Shown: one piece after another, positions 7,843 to 15,971 of the stretch
How the letters are laid out: the number at the start of each line of letters is the position of its first letter
How positions within the stretch are numbered: the first letter of the stretch is position 1
Origin: AP-15 sp035538335
Lineage (GTDB): Bacteria; Pseudomonadota; Alphaproteobacteria; ATCC43930; CGMCC-115725
Direction: 5' to 3'
Length of the DNA: 64,000 nucleotides
Assembly: GCA_035538335.1 (NCBI GenBank)
Contig: DATLKN010000008.1
Span: 124,001-188,000, forward strand
Translations under genes and position numbers: made by a program
The notes under the pieces: model-generated
What the model saw: only the letters and a program-made list of their open reading frames with translations
The model's database searches: none
What the model was told of the DNA's origin: nothing

Positions 7843-9539
7843 TGAAGGCTCGCCCGTCCACGCCGGGGACGGGGATGGCCGTCTGGGAGCACGACCCAGA
7901 GGCGCTGTTTTTCGTGCCGCTCGGCGGGTCCGGCGAGATCGGCATGAACCTCAACCTCTATGGCTATGGCGGCGATTGGCTGATCCTCGATTGCGGCGTC
8001 ACCTTCGGCGACGATTCGCAGCCCGGCCTCGACGTCGTGATGCCCGACCCGGCCTTCATCACCGAGCGCCGCGACCGGCTGCTCGGCATCGTCGCGACGC
8101 ACGCGCACGAGGACCATATCGGCGCCATCCCCTATCTGTGGTCGCGGCTCAAATGCCCGGTCTGGGCGACCCCGTTCACCGCCTCGCTGCTGCGCGCGAA
8201 ACTGATCGAGGCCGGCATGGCCGAGCGCGTGCGTATAAACATCGTGCCGATGTCCGGCCGTTTCGCGATCGGCCCGTTCGATCTGGAGCTGGTGACGCTG
8301 ACGCATTCGATCCCGGAGCCGAACGCCGTCGTATTGCGCACGCCGGCCGGCACGGTGCTGCACACCGGCGACTGGAAATTCGACCCCGATCCGCTGATCG
8401 GCCCGACGAGCGACGAGGAGGCGCTGCGCCGGCTGGGGCAAGAGGGCGTGCTCGCGATGGTGTGCGATTCGACGAACGCGCTGCGCCCTGGCACCTCGGG
8501 CTCGGAAGCCGATCTGCGGCGCTCGCTCAGCGAACTCATCGGCCACTACCGGGGGCGCGTCGCGGTCGCCTGCTTCGCCTCGAACGTCGCGCGCCTCGAA
8601 ACCGCGGCGCTCGCCGCCGCCGAGCACGGGCGCAACGTCGCGCTCGTCGGCCGCTCGCTGTGGCGCATCGACAAGGCGGCGCGCGAGACCGGCTACCTCG
8701 CCGGCCTGCCGCCGTTTCTAACCGAGGAAGAGGCAGGCTTCATGCCGCGCGAGCGACTCCTCCTCGTCTGCACCGGCAGCCAGGGCGAGCCGCGCTCGGC
8801 GCTCGCCCGCATCGCCCGCGAGGACCATCCGAACATCGTACTGGATGAGGGCGATGTCGTGATTTTTTCCTCGCGCGTCATCCCCGGCAACGAAAAGCCG
8901 ATCGCGCGGCTGCAGAACGCGCTCGCTAAGCTCGGCGTCGAGATCGTCACCGACGCCGACCATTTCGTGCACGTCTCCGGTCACCCGGCGCGCGACGAAT
9001 TGGTGCGCATGTACCAAATGGTGCGCCCGCAGATCGCGATTCCCGTACACGGCGAGGCGCGCCACCTGATCGCCCATGCGCAACTCGCCGAGGAGTGCCA
9101 GGTCGTGCAAGCGCTGATCGTCGAAAACGGCGACATGGTGCGGCTCGCCGCCGCCGGCGCGAGCGTCGTCGAAGAGGTCGCGGTCGGCCGGCTCGCGAGC
9201 GACGGCAAATCGCTGCTGCCGGTGGGCGGCGCCGCGCTCAAGGACCGCCGCCGCGCCGGCTTCAACGGCACCGCGGTTGCAACGCTCGTGCTCGGCCGGC
9301 AGGGAAAGCTCGCCGCGCCGCCCGAAGTGAGCCTCATCGGCATCGTCGAGGAAGACGCCGCGACGGCGGCCGCCCCTGCCTTGCGCGAGGCGCTCACTCG
9401 CGCGCTCGACGAATTGCCCGCGGACGCGCGCCGCGACGACGAAAGCGTGCGCGAGGCGGCCCGCCGCGCCTTGCGCCGGGCGGTCAACGAGCGCTTCGCC
9501 AAGCGCCCGCTCGTCGAGATCCATCTGCTGCGGGTTTAA
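7842..9539 (+). CDS. rnj: Ribonuclease J
   Basis: A 565-aa metallo-beta-lactamase/beta-CASP nuclease of normal RNase J length. The zinc-binding motif THAHEDHIG places ligands at H87, H89, D91 and H92. GDWKFDPDP and the beta-CASP block CTGSQGEPRSAL follow, then HVSGHPARDELVRMYQMV near the C-terminus. Such enzymes process and degrade mRNA and rRNA by endo- and 5'-exonuclease action. The first ATG (7842) overlaps the coaX stop; a second in-frame ATG lies at 7875. This position downstream of coaX is conserved in alphaproteobacteria. Confidence 0.95.
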   Translation: MKARPSTPGTGMAVWEHDPEALFFVPLGGSGEIGMNLNLYGYGGDWLILDCGVTFGDDSQPGLDVVMPDPAFITERRDRLLGIVATHAHEDHIGAIPYLWSRLKCPVWATPFTASLLRAKLIEAGMAERVRINIVPMSGRFAIGPFDLELVTLTHSIPEPNAVVLRTPAGTVLHTGDWKFDPDPLIGPTSDEEALRRLGQEGVLAMVCDSTNALRPGTSGSEADLRRSLSELIGHYRGRVAVACFASNVARLETAALAAAEHGRNVALVGRSLWRIDKAARETGYLAGLPPFLTEEEAGFMPRERLLLVCTGSQGEPRSALARIAREDHPNIVLDEGDVVIFSSRVIPGNEKPIARLQNALAKLGVEIVTDADHFVHVSGHPARDELVRMYQMVRPQIAIPVHGEARHLIAHAQLAEECQVVQALIVENGDMVRLAAAGASVVEEVAVGRLASDGKSLLPVGGAALKDRRRAGFNGTAVATLVLGRQGKLAAPPEVSLIGIVEEDAATAAAPALREALTRALDELPADARRDDESVREAARRALRRAVNERFAKRPLVEIHLLRV

Positions 9540-9570
9540 TGCTGTCGCCGCGGGCGCTATGGAATTATTA

Positions 9571-9698
9571 CGTCACCCCGGCGCAGGCCGGGGTCCACTC
9601 AGCCGCCGCGCGGACCGGAGAAGAGCGTCCTATGTCCTCACAATCGCCTGAAAATGCGCGCGGGCTGAATGGTGGGTCCCGGCCTTCGCCGGGACGAC
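9571..9698. repeat. Paired-hairpin intergenic palindrome, copy 1
   Basis: The rnj-mce gap holds two hairpins facing each other. The left arm is ACCCCGGCGCAGGCCGGGGT and the right arm GGGTCCCGGCCTTCGCCGGGAC, and the two arms are imperfect reverse complements. The same arrangement is found at 20575-20700. This is the familiar alphaproteobacterial repeat type based on CCCGGCGAAGGCCGGG. It lies inside the likely rnj-mce transcript and has no coding capacity. Confidence 0.75.
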
Positions 9699-9707
9699 GG
9701 TGCTGAA

Positions 9708-10112
9708 ATGATCGGCCGGCTCAACCATGTCGCAATCGTCGTCACCGATCTCGAAGCGGCGGCGGCGCTTTATCGCGACCTCCTCGGCGCCCGGGTCTCG
9801 GCGCCGCAGCCGCTGCCGGCGCACGGCGTGCGGGTCGTCTTCGTCGAATTGCCGAACAGCCGCATCGAGCTGCTCGAGCCGCTGGGCGAGAATTCACCGG
9901 TCCGTGGTTTTCTCGACCGCAACCCGGCGGGCGGCGTCCATCATCTGTGCTACGAAGTCGCCGACATCGTCGCGGCGCGCGACCGGCTCGTCGCCGGCGG
10001 CGCGCGGGTGCTGGGCGACGGCATGCCGCGGCCCGGCGCCCACGGCAAGCCGGTATTGTTCCTGAACCCGAAGGATTTCTGCGGCACGCTGATCGAGCTG
10101 GAAGAGGCGTGA
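9708..10112 (+). CDS. mce: Methylmalonyl-CoA epimerase
   Basis: A 134-aa single-domain VOC-fold enzyme interconverting (R)- and (S)-methylmalonyl-CoA in propionate catabolism. The metal-binding positions are visible: the first His in RLNHVAIVV, HHLCYEV in the second half, and the final Glu in GTLIELEE. ATG at 9708 (MIGRLNHVAIVV) is preferred over an upstream start at 9669, which would translate the palindrome. Its place after rnj and before DUF1467 is a conserved neighbourhood. Confidence 0.93.
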   Translation: MIGRLNHVAIVVTDLEAAAALYRDLLGARVSAPQPLPAHGVRVVFVELPNSRIELLEPLGENSPVRGFLDRNPAGGVHHLCYEVADIVAARDRLVAGGARVLGDGMPRPGAHGKPVLFLNPKDFCGTLIELEEA

Positions 10113-10119
10113 GTGGGGG

Positions 10120-10353
10120 ATGGGTTGGCTGACCGCGATCGTCGTCTACGTCATCACCTGGTGGGTGACGCTGTTTGCGATTTTGCCGCTGTGGGTGACG
10201 CCGAGCGAGCCGGGCGACCCCGGTCACGCGGCGGGCGCGCCGCAGCAGCCGCGGCTGCTCTTGAAGGCGGCGATCACCACCGCCGTCGCGACGGTCATTT
10301 GGCTCGGCATCTGGCTGCTCGTGCGCTCGCCCTATCTGAGCTTCCGCAGCTGA
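10120..10353 (+). CDS. DUF1467 family small membrane protein
   Basis: 77 aa with two hydrophobic helices, WLTAIVVYVITWWVTLFAIL and a second around residues 50-68, joined by a short soluble loop (LWVTPSEPGDPGHA). This matches the alphaproteobacterial DUF1467 family, typically encoded just after the methylmalonyl-CoA epimerase gene. It starts 7 nt after mce behind a GGGGG ribosome site. The function is unknown. Confidence 0.88.
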   Translation: MGWLTAIVVYVITWWVTLFAILPLWVTPSEPGDPGHAAGAPQQPRLLLKAAITTAVATVIWLGIWLLVRSPYLSFRS

Positions 10354-10354
10354 G

Positions 10355-10900
10355 ATGAGCGCCGCCTACTGCCGGGCCGCGCCCGGCCATCCGCTGCACG
10401 GTCCCTACCACGACGCCGAATACGGGTTTCCCTCGCGCGAGGAGGCCGTCCTCTTCGAGCGCCTCGTGCTCGAGATCAACCAGGCCGGGCTCTCCTGGCT
10501 GACGGTGCTCAAAAAGCGCGCCGCCTTTCGTGCCGCCTTCGCCGATTTCGATGTCGACCGCGTCGCCCGATACGGCGAGGCGGAAGTGAACCGGCTGCTG
10601 TCCGACGCCAGCATCGTGCGCAACCGCCTGAAGATCGCCGCGACGATCGACAACGCCCGGCGCATTCAGGCCTTGCGCGCCTCGCACGGCTCGTTCCACG
10701 CCTGGCTCGAGGCGCACCATCCGCGCCCGAAGGAGGAATGGGTCAAGCTCTTCCGCAGCACCTTCCGCTTCACCGGCGGCGAGATCGTCGGGGAGTTCCT
10801 GTTGAGCCTCGGCTATCTGCCGGGCGCGCACGAGCCCGATTGCCCGGCCTATGCCCGCATCCTCGAACTCTCGCCTCCCTGGGCGAACGGCGCAGGCTGA
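10355..10900 (+). CDS. tag: DNA-3-methyladenine glycosylase I
   Basis: A 181-aa helix-hairpin-helix glycosylase that removes 3-methyladenine from alkylated DNA. The N-terminus has the family pattern GPYHDAEYGFPS, followed by LVLEINQAGLSWLTVLKKR with the conserved Glu and Trp of the base pocket. The zinc-binding ends are kept: Cys6 near the start and HEPDC near the C-terminus. It begins 1 nt after the DUF1467 stop, so it is probably cotranscribed with the mce group. The next gene converges on it. Confidence 0.93.
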   Translation: MSAAYCRAAPGHPLHGPYHDAEYGFPSREEAVLFERLVLEINQAGLSWLTVLKKRAAFRAAFADFDVDRVARYGEAEVNRLLSDASIVRNRLKIAATIDNARRIQALRASHGSFHAWLEAHHPRPKEEWVKLFRSTFRFTGGEIVGEFLLSLGYLPGAHEPDCPAYARILELSPPWANGAG

Positions 10901-10906
10901 CCGGCC

Positions 10907-12799
10907 TCAGTGAGGGCAGGGCGGCTCGCCCGGGTGGCCGCAGGCAGGTGGCGCCTTCTCGGGCGGATGCGGCGGCGGATGCTGCTGCGCGCGCTGCTGC
11001 TCGATGGCGCGCTGTTGCGCGGCGCGTTGCTGCGCCTGTTGCTGCGCGCGCTCTTGTGCCGCCCTCTGCTGCTCGGCCGCCCGCTGTTGCGCAGCGCGCT
11101 GTTGCTGCTCCAGGGCTTGCTTACGGGCCTGTTCCTGCTGCTGGGCGGCGTGCTGCTGGGCGGCGCGCTGCTGCTGCTCCAGGGCTTGCTTGCGGGCCTG
11201 TTCCTGCTGCTGGGCGGCGTGCTGCTGGGCGGCACGCTGTTGCTGCTCCAGTGCCTGTTTGCGAGCCTGTTCCCGCTGCTGTTGCTGCTGGCCGGCGCGT
11301 GCTTTCTCCTGCTGCCGGCGAAGCGCCTCTTCGCGCGCCTTCTTCTGTGCCGGCGTTTCAGCCGGAGGCTGTTTGCCGGGCGGTATGACGGCCGCGTTCG
11401 CCGGCCCGCTCGGCGCTGGTGCATGCGGCGGCGCGGCAGCCTCGTTCTTTTTGGGCTTCTGCGGCGCCGAGAGTGGCGGCGGCGTCTTCGCGACGCCGGG
11501 ACGCACCGGCCGCGCCGGCACCACAGGCCGGGCGACCGGGTGGGCGACGACCGGCGCGATCTTCGGCGCGGTCAGCCGTACCGGCGCCTGCTCGAGCTTG
11601 GCTTGTTCGACCTTGAGCCGCGCCTTGGCGACCCGGCCGCCGCGCTCGAAGACCGGCCGCGGCACCACCGTGGCGAAGCGCCGGTTCGAGAACTTCCGAG
11701 CGGCCGCTTCGCGCGGCGGCGCGCCTCGCGGCCCGGGCTTCAGGCGATCGACATCTTTCACCGCGCCCGCGTTCAGGCGGCGGATATAGGCGAGGTTCCG
11801 CGTATAGCTCGGCCAGTACGCCTCGCCCGGGGCGAGCGGGAACCAGCCCACCCCGGCCCCGCCGATAAAGGCGACCAGCGCCGGGGCATAGACCGGGCCG
11901 CGCTCGAAGCGGCCTGGAACCCAACCCCAGCGCCCGCCGATATAGGCCCAGCGCCCGTAATGGAACGGCGCGAAGCCCCAGGGCGCCTCGTCGACCCAGG
12001 TCCACCCCCAGGGCGCGATCCACACCCAATGGCCGAAGCGGTAGGGCGCCCAATCGGCCGGCACGTCGTTCGGATACCAGACTTCGCCGTATTCGGAATT
12101 GGCGGCCCAGCGGCCGTATTGGTCGAGCGCGGCATAGCCGGCGATCTCGGGCGAGAGGTAATAGGGCGCGGCGAGCCGGTTCTGGTGATAGTCGTGCGCC
12201 CGGCACCAGGCGAGGAAGGCGTCGCCGCGCGCCGGCACGAACTGCGCCGTGACGGGGTTCTCGCCGCGCAAGGTCACCGCCTTGCCGGCGGTAATGCCGA
12301 TATCGGCGCCGTCGCCGACAAAATGAGCGCGGCCCGAAAAGACGGCGACTTGCGCCGGTTCGTTGCTGCCGCCTGCCGCGATCTCATATTCGCCTGGCGA
12401 GAGCAGCTGCACCGCGCCGCGTGGGATGTCGACTTCGATGCTTTTGCCGGCGTCGATCGCGCGGATGTGCAGGAGGAGCCGGCCGCTCCACAGCCCGAGC
12501 CGGGTCGTCGCGGCGTCGAGCGTCGTGAGGTCGAGGGTGCTGTCGCCGTCGAGCCCCAGTGTATTGGGGCCGAGCTGCATCTGCGCGCGCGCCCCAGGCG
12601 CGGCCCAGAACGTCGCCCCGCTCGCTGCCGGATAGTTGAGTGCGGCGGCCGACCATGCGCGCTCGCCCGCCATGTGATAGGCGAGGGTGCCGGCGATGAG
12701 ACTGACCCGCCCGACCCGCTCCGGCGGTGCTGGTTGCGCCAGTGCCGGCGCGGCGGCCAGCAACAGGAAGGCCGAAAGCCCGAAAAACAACCGACGCAT
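10907..12799 (-). CDS. Secreted DUF6600/FecR-like protein with Gln-rich repeat tail
   Basis: 630 aa with a clear signal peptide (MRRLFFGLSAFLLLAAAPALA). After it come a FecR-like beta domain (about residues 25-200) and a tryptophan- and tyrosine-rich DUF6600 region around residues 230-340, with repeats such as YRFGHWVWIAPWGWTWVDEA. A proline/alanine-rich linker leads to a low-complexity C-terminal tail rich in Gln, Ala, Arg and Lys, including three near-perfect 23-residue units. The protein is probably exported to the periplasm. The frame starts with GTG at 12808, but ATG at 12799 gives the better signal peptide. The role is unknown. It converges with tag. Confidence 0.85.
   Translation of the reverse strand: MRRLFFGLSAFLLLAAAPALAQPAPPERVGRVSLIAGTLAYHMAGERAWSAAALNYPAASGATFWAAPGARAQMQLGPNTLGLDGDSTLDLTTLDAATTRLGLWSGRLLLHIRAIDAGKSIEVDIPRGAVQLLSPGEYEIAAGGSNEPAQVAVFSGRAHFVGDGADIGITAGKAVTLRGENPVTAQFVPARGDAFLAWCRAHDYHQNRLAAPYYLSPEIAGYAALDQYGRWAANSEYGEVWYPNDVPADWAPYRFGHWVWIAPWGWTWVDEAPWGFAPFHYGRWAYIGGRWGWVPGRFERGPVYAPALVAFIGGAGVGWFPLAPGEAYWPSYTRNLAYIRRLNAGAVKDVDRLKPGPRGAPPREAAARKFSNRRFATVVPRPVFERGGRVAKARLKVEQAKLEQAPVRLTAPKIAPVVAHPVARPVVPARPVRPGVAKTPPPLSAPQKPKKNEAAAPPHAPAPSGPANAAVIPPGKQPPAETPAQKKAREEALRRQQEKARAGQQQQQREQARKQALEQQQRAAQQHAAQQQEQARKQALEQQQRAAQQHAAQQQEQARKQALEQQQRAAQQRAAEQQRAAQERAQQQAQQRAAQQRAIEQQRAQQHPPPHPPEKAPPACGHPGEPPCPH
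11111..11317 (-). repeat. Three tandem 69-bp units within the DUF6600 gene
   Basis: Units begin at 11111, 11180 and 11249, exactly 69 bp apart, and encode the 23-residue motif QEQARKQALEQQQRAAQQHA plus AQQ. The first two are almost identical and the third has drifted. The translated motif is strongly helix- and coiled-coil-prone. Repeat number could vary by slippage or recombination. Confidence 0.9.
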
Positions 12800-12901
12800 C
12801 GAGGCCACCCATACGCGTTACGCTGCCGAGAACGTGCTTCTATTCAAACCGACAACGAATGGATTGCGACCGGTTTGTGGCATCCGCCCCGTGGAAAGGA
12901 T

Positions 12902-14053
12902 CTACGCGCGGCCCCAGAGGCGCGCCGAGGCGATTTCGGCGCCCTCGACCATCGCGCGCAATTTCTTGAACGCGATGTCGGGGTCGAGCTTGCCGTAGCC
13001 GGCGAAGGTGCCGAAGCCGCAATCGGTGCCGGCGATCACCCGCTCGCGCCCGACGATGTCGGCGAAGCGGCAAATGCGCTCGGCGACGAGCTCGGGATGC
13101 TCGACGTAATTGGTCGAGGTGTCGAGGACGCCCGGCACGAGGATCTTGTCGTCGGGCAGATTCGTCTCCTGCCACACGTTCCATTCATGCGCGTGGCGCG
13201 GGTTGGCGGCCTCGACGACGAGCGCCATCGGCTTCGCCTTGACGAGGATCGGCGCGACCTTGGCGAAGTCGATGTCGTGGTCGTGCGGGCCTTCGTAATT
13301 GCCCCAGCAGATGTGGATGCGCGAGCGGTCGGCCGGCACGTTGCGCAGCGCGTGGTTCAACACCTCGACATGGAAGCCCGCGCGCTTCAGGAAATCCTTT
13401 TCGTCCAATTCCTGAAAGCTCGTGTGGTGCGCCATCGCGAGGTCGGGGCAGTCGAGCTGCAGTACGAAGCCCGCTTCGACGATCGCCTCGTATTCCTCCT
13501 GCATCGCCGCCGCAATCGCCTCGACATAGGCTTCGTGCGAGGGATAGTAGGCGTTCGTCTGGAACACCGGCACGAGCCCCGGCGAGGCCGCAGTCATGAA
13601 GCCCTCGACGACCTTCACCTGTTCGAGCGCGGCTTTGAGGTTCGCGATGTCCTCCTTCAGCGGCTCGCGGTCGCGCACCGCGATCGGTCCGACGCAGCGC
13701 GCTCGCCGCGCCACGTTGGCGCCGGTCATCCGCTCGAGTGCGGCGAGGAAATTCGGATGGTCGCGCGTGTCCAGCCGCTGCTTTGCCGGCTCGTGCCCGG
13801 CAAAGCCGGAAAGCCGGTCGGCGACATAGGTCGAGTAGCCGGGCTTCGACATCTCGCCGTCATCGACGATGTCGATGCCGGTCTCGGCCTGGCGCCGCAC
13901 GATCGCGAACACGGCCTCGCGCGTCAGCCGCCTCAGTTCCTCCTTGTCGTAGGGTTCGCCTTGGTCCTTCTTGACGAGCAGTTGCCGCAATTCCGGCGGC
14001 CGCGGCAGGCTGCCAACATGCGTCGTCAGAATCCGATCTCGGCTCGTCTGCAT
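12902..14053 (-). CDS. MetE-like (cobalamin-independent methionine synthase II family) protein
   Basis: 383 aa resembling only the C-terminal catalytic barrel of MetE. N-terminal signature ILTTHVGSLPRPPELRQ, then DIVDDGEMSKPGYSTYVADR. The zinc ligands of the MetE barrel are all present: His247 and Cys249 in IHICWGNYEG, and Cys345 in GTDCGFGTFAG. It lacks the N-terminal folate-binding half, so the methyl donor cannot be assumed to be methyltetrahydrofolate. The frame is open far upstream (to 15112) only because it runs antisense through its paralog. ATG at 14053 matches the paralog's start. It diverges from a close paralog across 66 bp. Confidence 0.88.
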   Translation of the reverse strand: MQTSRDRILTTHVGSLPRPPELRQLLVKKDQGEPYDKEELRRLTREAVFAIVRRQAETGIDIVDDGEMSKPGYSTYVADRLSGFAGHEPAKQRLDTRDHPNFLAALERMTGANVARRARCVGPIAVRDREPLKEDIANLKAALEQVKVVEGFMTAASPGLVPVFQTNAYYPSHEAYVEAIAAAMQEEYEAIVEAGFVLQLDCPDLAMAHHTSFQELDEKDFLKRAGFHVEVLNHALRNVPADRSRIHICWGNYEGPHDHDIDFAKVAPILVKAKPMALVVEAANPRHAHEWNVWQETNLPDDKILVPGVLDTSTNYVEHPELVAERICRFADIVGRERVIAGTDCGFGTFAGYGKLDPDIAFKKLRAMVEGAEIASARLWGRA

Positions 14054-14119
14054 GGCGTTTCTCCCGGTTTCGCTCCTTGACGGGCAAGGGTAGCATCGCG
14101 CAAACGGGAGGGAAATCCG
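14054..14119. promoter_or_regulatory. Shared divergent intergenic region of the MetE-like pair
   Basis: These 66 bp are the only non-coding DNA between two divergent genes, so both promoters must lie here or inside the coding ends. The two ends are near mirror images: AAACGGGAGGGAAATCCG precedes the right-hand ATG, and on the other strand AAACCGGGAGAAACGCC precedes the left-hand ATG. Each supplies a GGGAG ribosome site. I see no convincing -35/-10 pair and no room for a riboswitch. Confidence 0.6.
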
Positions 14120-15304
14120 ATGAAGCTCAGCACCGACCGCATTCTGACGACGCATGTTGGCAGCCTGCCGCGCCCGCCCGATCTGTTGGCGCTGCTGGAG
14201 GCGCGCGAGAGAGGCGAGGGGTTCGACGCCGCCCTCTTCGCGGACCGCCTCGCGGCGGCGGTGCGCGAGATCGTGCAACGCCAGGTCGACGCCGGCATAG
14301 ACAGCGTCTGCGACGGCGAATTGGGCAAGATCTCGTACACCTTCTATGTCCGTCACCGGCTTTCCGGGATCGGCGTTCTGCCCGGCGGCGACAACGCGCT
14401 TCCGCCGCAGACGGCGGCGCATCGGGATCTTCTCGACCACCCCGATTATCAACAGCAGCTTGCTCGCGCGCGCGGCGGCGTGCAGTGGTTCAGCCGCGCC
14501 GCGGTGCCGTGCTGCAACGGTCCCGTGGCCTATCAACACCGAGCCCCGCTCGAGGCTGACCTGAAAAATCTCGCCGCCGCCTGCGCCGCGGCAAAGCCGG
14601 TCGAGGCCTTCATGAACGCCGCCTCGCCGGGTGTTTTGACGAAATTCGTCCCCGACACCTGGTACAAGAACGAGGACGCCTATGTCGAAGCCTTGGCCGA
14701 GGCGCTCAAGGCGGAATACGAGGCGATAACAGAGGCCGGCTTCATTCTGCAGATCGACGCCCCCGATCTCGGCTCGGCCCGGCACAACCAGTACCAGCAC
14801 CTGTCGGACGCGGAATTCCTGCGCGTCGCCGGGCGCAACATCGCCGCCCTCAACCACGCGACCGCGAACATCCCGCCGGAGCGGATGCGGATGCATCTGT
14901 GCTGGGGCAATTACGAGGGCCCGCACACGCACGACATCCCGCTCGCGACGATCTTCGCGACTGCGATGCGGGCGCGGCCGATGGGCCTTTCCTTCGAGGG
15001 CGCCAACCCGCGGCATGCGCATGAATGGGAGGATCTGCAGGCGCTGAAGATCCCCGACGACAAGGTGCTGATCCCGGGGACGCTCGATTCGACGACGAAT
15101 TTCGTCGAGCATCCGCGGCTGATCGCGCAGCGCATCTGCAACTACGCGAACATCGTCGGCCGCGAGCGGGTCGTCGCCGGCGCCGATTGCGGCTTCGCCA
15201 CTTTCGCCTGGACCGAGAATCCCGTCGTCCCCTCCGTCGTCTGGGCAAAATTCGCCGCGTTGGCCGAGGGCGCGCGCATCGCCAGCGATCGGCTGTGGCG
15301 TTGA
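14120..15304 (+). CDS. MetE-like (cobalamin-independent methionine synthase II family) protein, paralog
   Basis: 394 aa, clearly homologous along its whole length to the divergent neighbour. Both have ILTTHVGSLPRPP, an NAASPG/TAASPG segment, CWGNYEGPH, GANPRHAHEW and ADCGF. Zinc ligands are His259, Cys261 and Cys357. It differs by an insertion near residues 85-115 (GIGVLPGGDNALPPQTAAHR). Like its partner it is a one-barrel MetE relative without the N-terminal half. The start has a GGGAGG site. The substrate is unknown; family members have been linked to methyl transfer or to handling sulfur compounds, which is not shown here. Confidence 0.87.
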   Translation: MKLSTDRILTTHVGSLPRPPDLLALLEARERGEGFDAALFADRLAAAVREIVQRQVDAGIDSVCDGELGKISYTFYVRHRLSGIGVLPGGDNALPPQTAAHRDLLDHPDYQQQLARARGGVQWFSRAAVPCCNGPVAYQHRAPLEADLKNLAAACAAAKPVEAFMNAASPGVLTKFVPDTWYKNEDAYVEALAEALKAEYEAITEAGFILQIDAPDLGSARHNQYQHLSDAEFLRVAGRNIAALNHATANIPPERMRMHLCWGNYEGPHTHDIPLATIFATAMRARPMGLSFEGANPRHAHEWEDLQALKIPDDKVLIPGTLDSTTNFVEHPRLIAQRICNYANIVGRERVVAGADCGFATFAWTENPVVPSVVWAKFAALAEGARIASDRLWR

Positions 15305-15308
15305 GGGC

Positions 15309-15971
15309 TCAGCGGCCGCCCGCGGATTTCACGAACCGCCCGCGTAGCGGATCCCAAGAGAGCACCACGTCGCGGATGGCGGCGCGCGTCGCGCCGTCCA
15401 TTTGCGCTTCGACCTCGTAGCCGTACCAGGGTTTAAGCGTCGCCACGGTACTGGCGCGATCCGGCACGTAATCGATCGACGGCGTCAGACCCGCGAGCGC
15501 GTTCGGCATGCGATGGCCCGGCTTGATGAATTCCGCCGGCGCTACCCGGGGCACGCTGGCGCCGAAGGGAAGGGACCGTAGTCCGTCGCGGGAAGTGCTG
15601 AACACCTGCGCCGAAAAGCTGCACCCGTCGGCGCAATTCGAAGCGGCGGCGAGCAGAAGCTTGCCGCCGTCGACTTTGCGGTACAGCGCCATCGTCAGAA
15701 CCTGGTCGGTGCCGAGGCTGTCGTCGATCCGCAAATATCCGACGCGCCGGTCGATGACGACCGCCCGCGACGTGCCGGCTTCGAGCACTTCGCGCGGGCT
15801 CTTGTTGGCGGCGGCGGCCTCGCGCAGGAAATCGAGCGGGCCGATGTATGTCCGGCCCGTGATCTCTTGCCGGTAGTAGAGCGCAAAACAATCGACGATA
15901 TCGGCCCCCGCCGCGGGCGCGGCGCGGCACAACGCGAGCAGCAGGAGGGCGCTCGGAACCAGGCGTCGCAT
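15309..15971 (-). CDS. Secreted protein of unknown function
   Basis: 220 aa with an N-terminal signal peptide (MRRLVPSALLLLALCRAAPAAGA). The mature part has Cys residues in DIVDCFALYY and NCADGCSF that could form disulfides, and ends in a charged tail. I do not recognise a domain. It starts immediately after the stop of the next secreted gene (TAA then ATG, no spacing), so the two are almost certainly cotranscribed and probably act together in the periplasm. Confidence 0.75.
   Translation of the reverse strand: MRRLVPSALLLLALCRAAPAAGADIVDCFALYYRQEITGRTYIGPLDFLREAAAANKSPREVLEAGTSRAVVIDRRVGYLRIDDSLGTDQVLTMALYRKVDGGKLLLAAASNCADGCSFSAQVFSTSRDGLRSLPFGASVPRVAPAEFIKPGHRMPNALAGLTPSIDYVPDRASTVATLKPWYGYEVEAQMDGATRAAIRDVVLSWDPLRGRFVKSAGGR

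Noticed and set aside
11111..11317. CRISPR-like direct repeats
   Set aside because: The units are 69 bp, contiguous with no spacers, and in frame within a coding gene.
10910..14080. A 1056-codon open frame on the plus strand opposite the DUF6600 and MetE-like genes
   Set aside because: Its leucine-rich start is the complement of the Gln/Ala repeats. The minus-strand genes have signal peptide, domains and zinc ligands, so this is a shadow.
14054..14119. SAM or other methionine riboswitch before the MetE-like genes
   Set aside because: The 66-bp gap is shared by two divergent genes and is too short for a known riboswitch.
12902..15112. A single 736-codon fusion protein covering both MetE-like genes
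   Set aside because: The upstream half is antisense to the 14120-15304 gene; the true start at 14053 matches its paralog.
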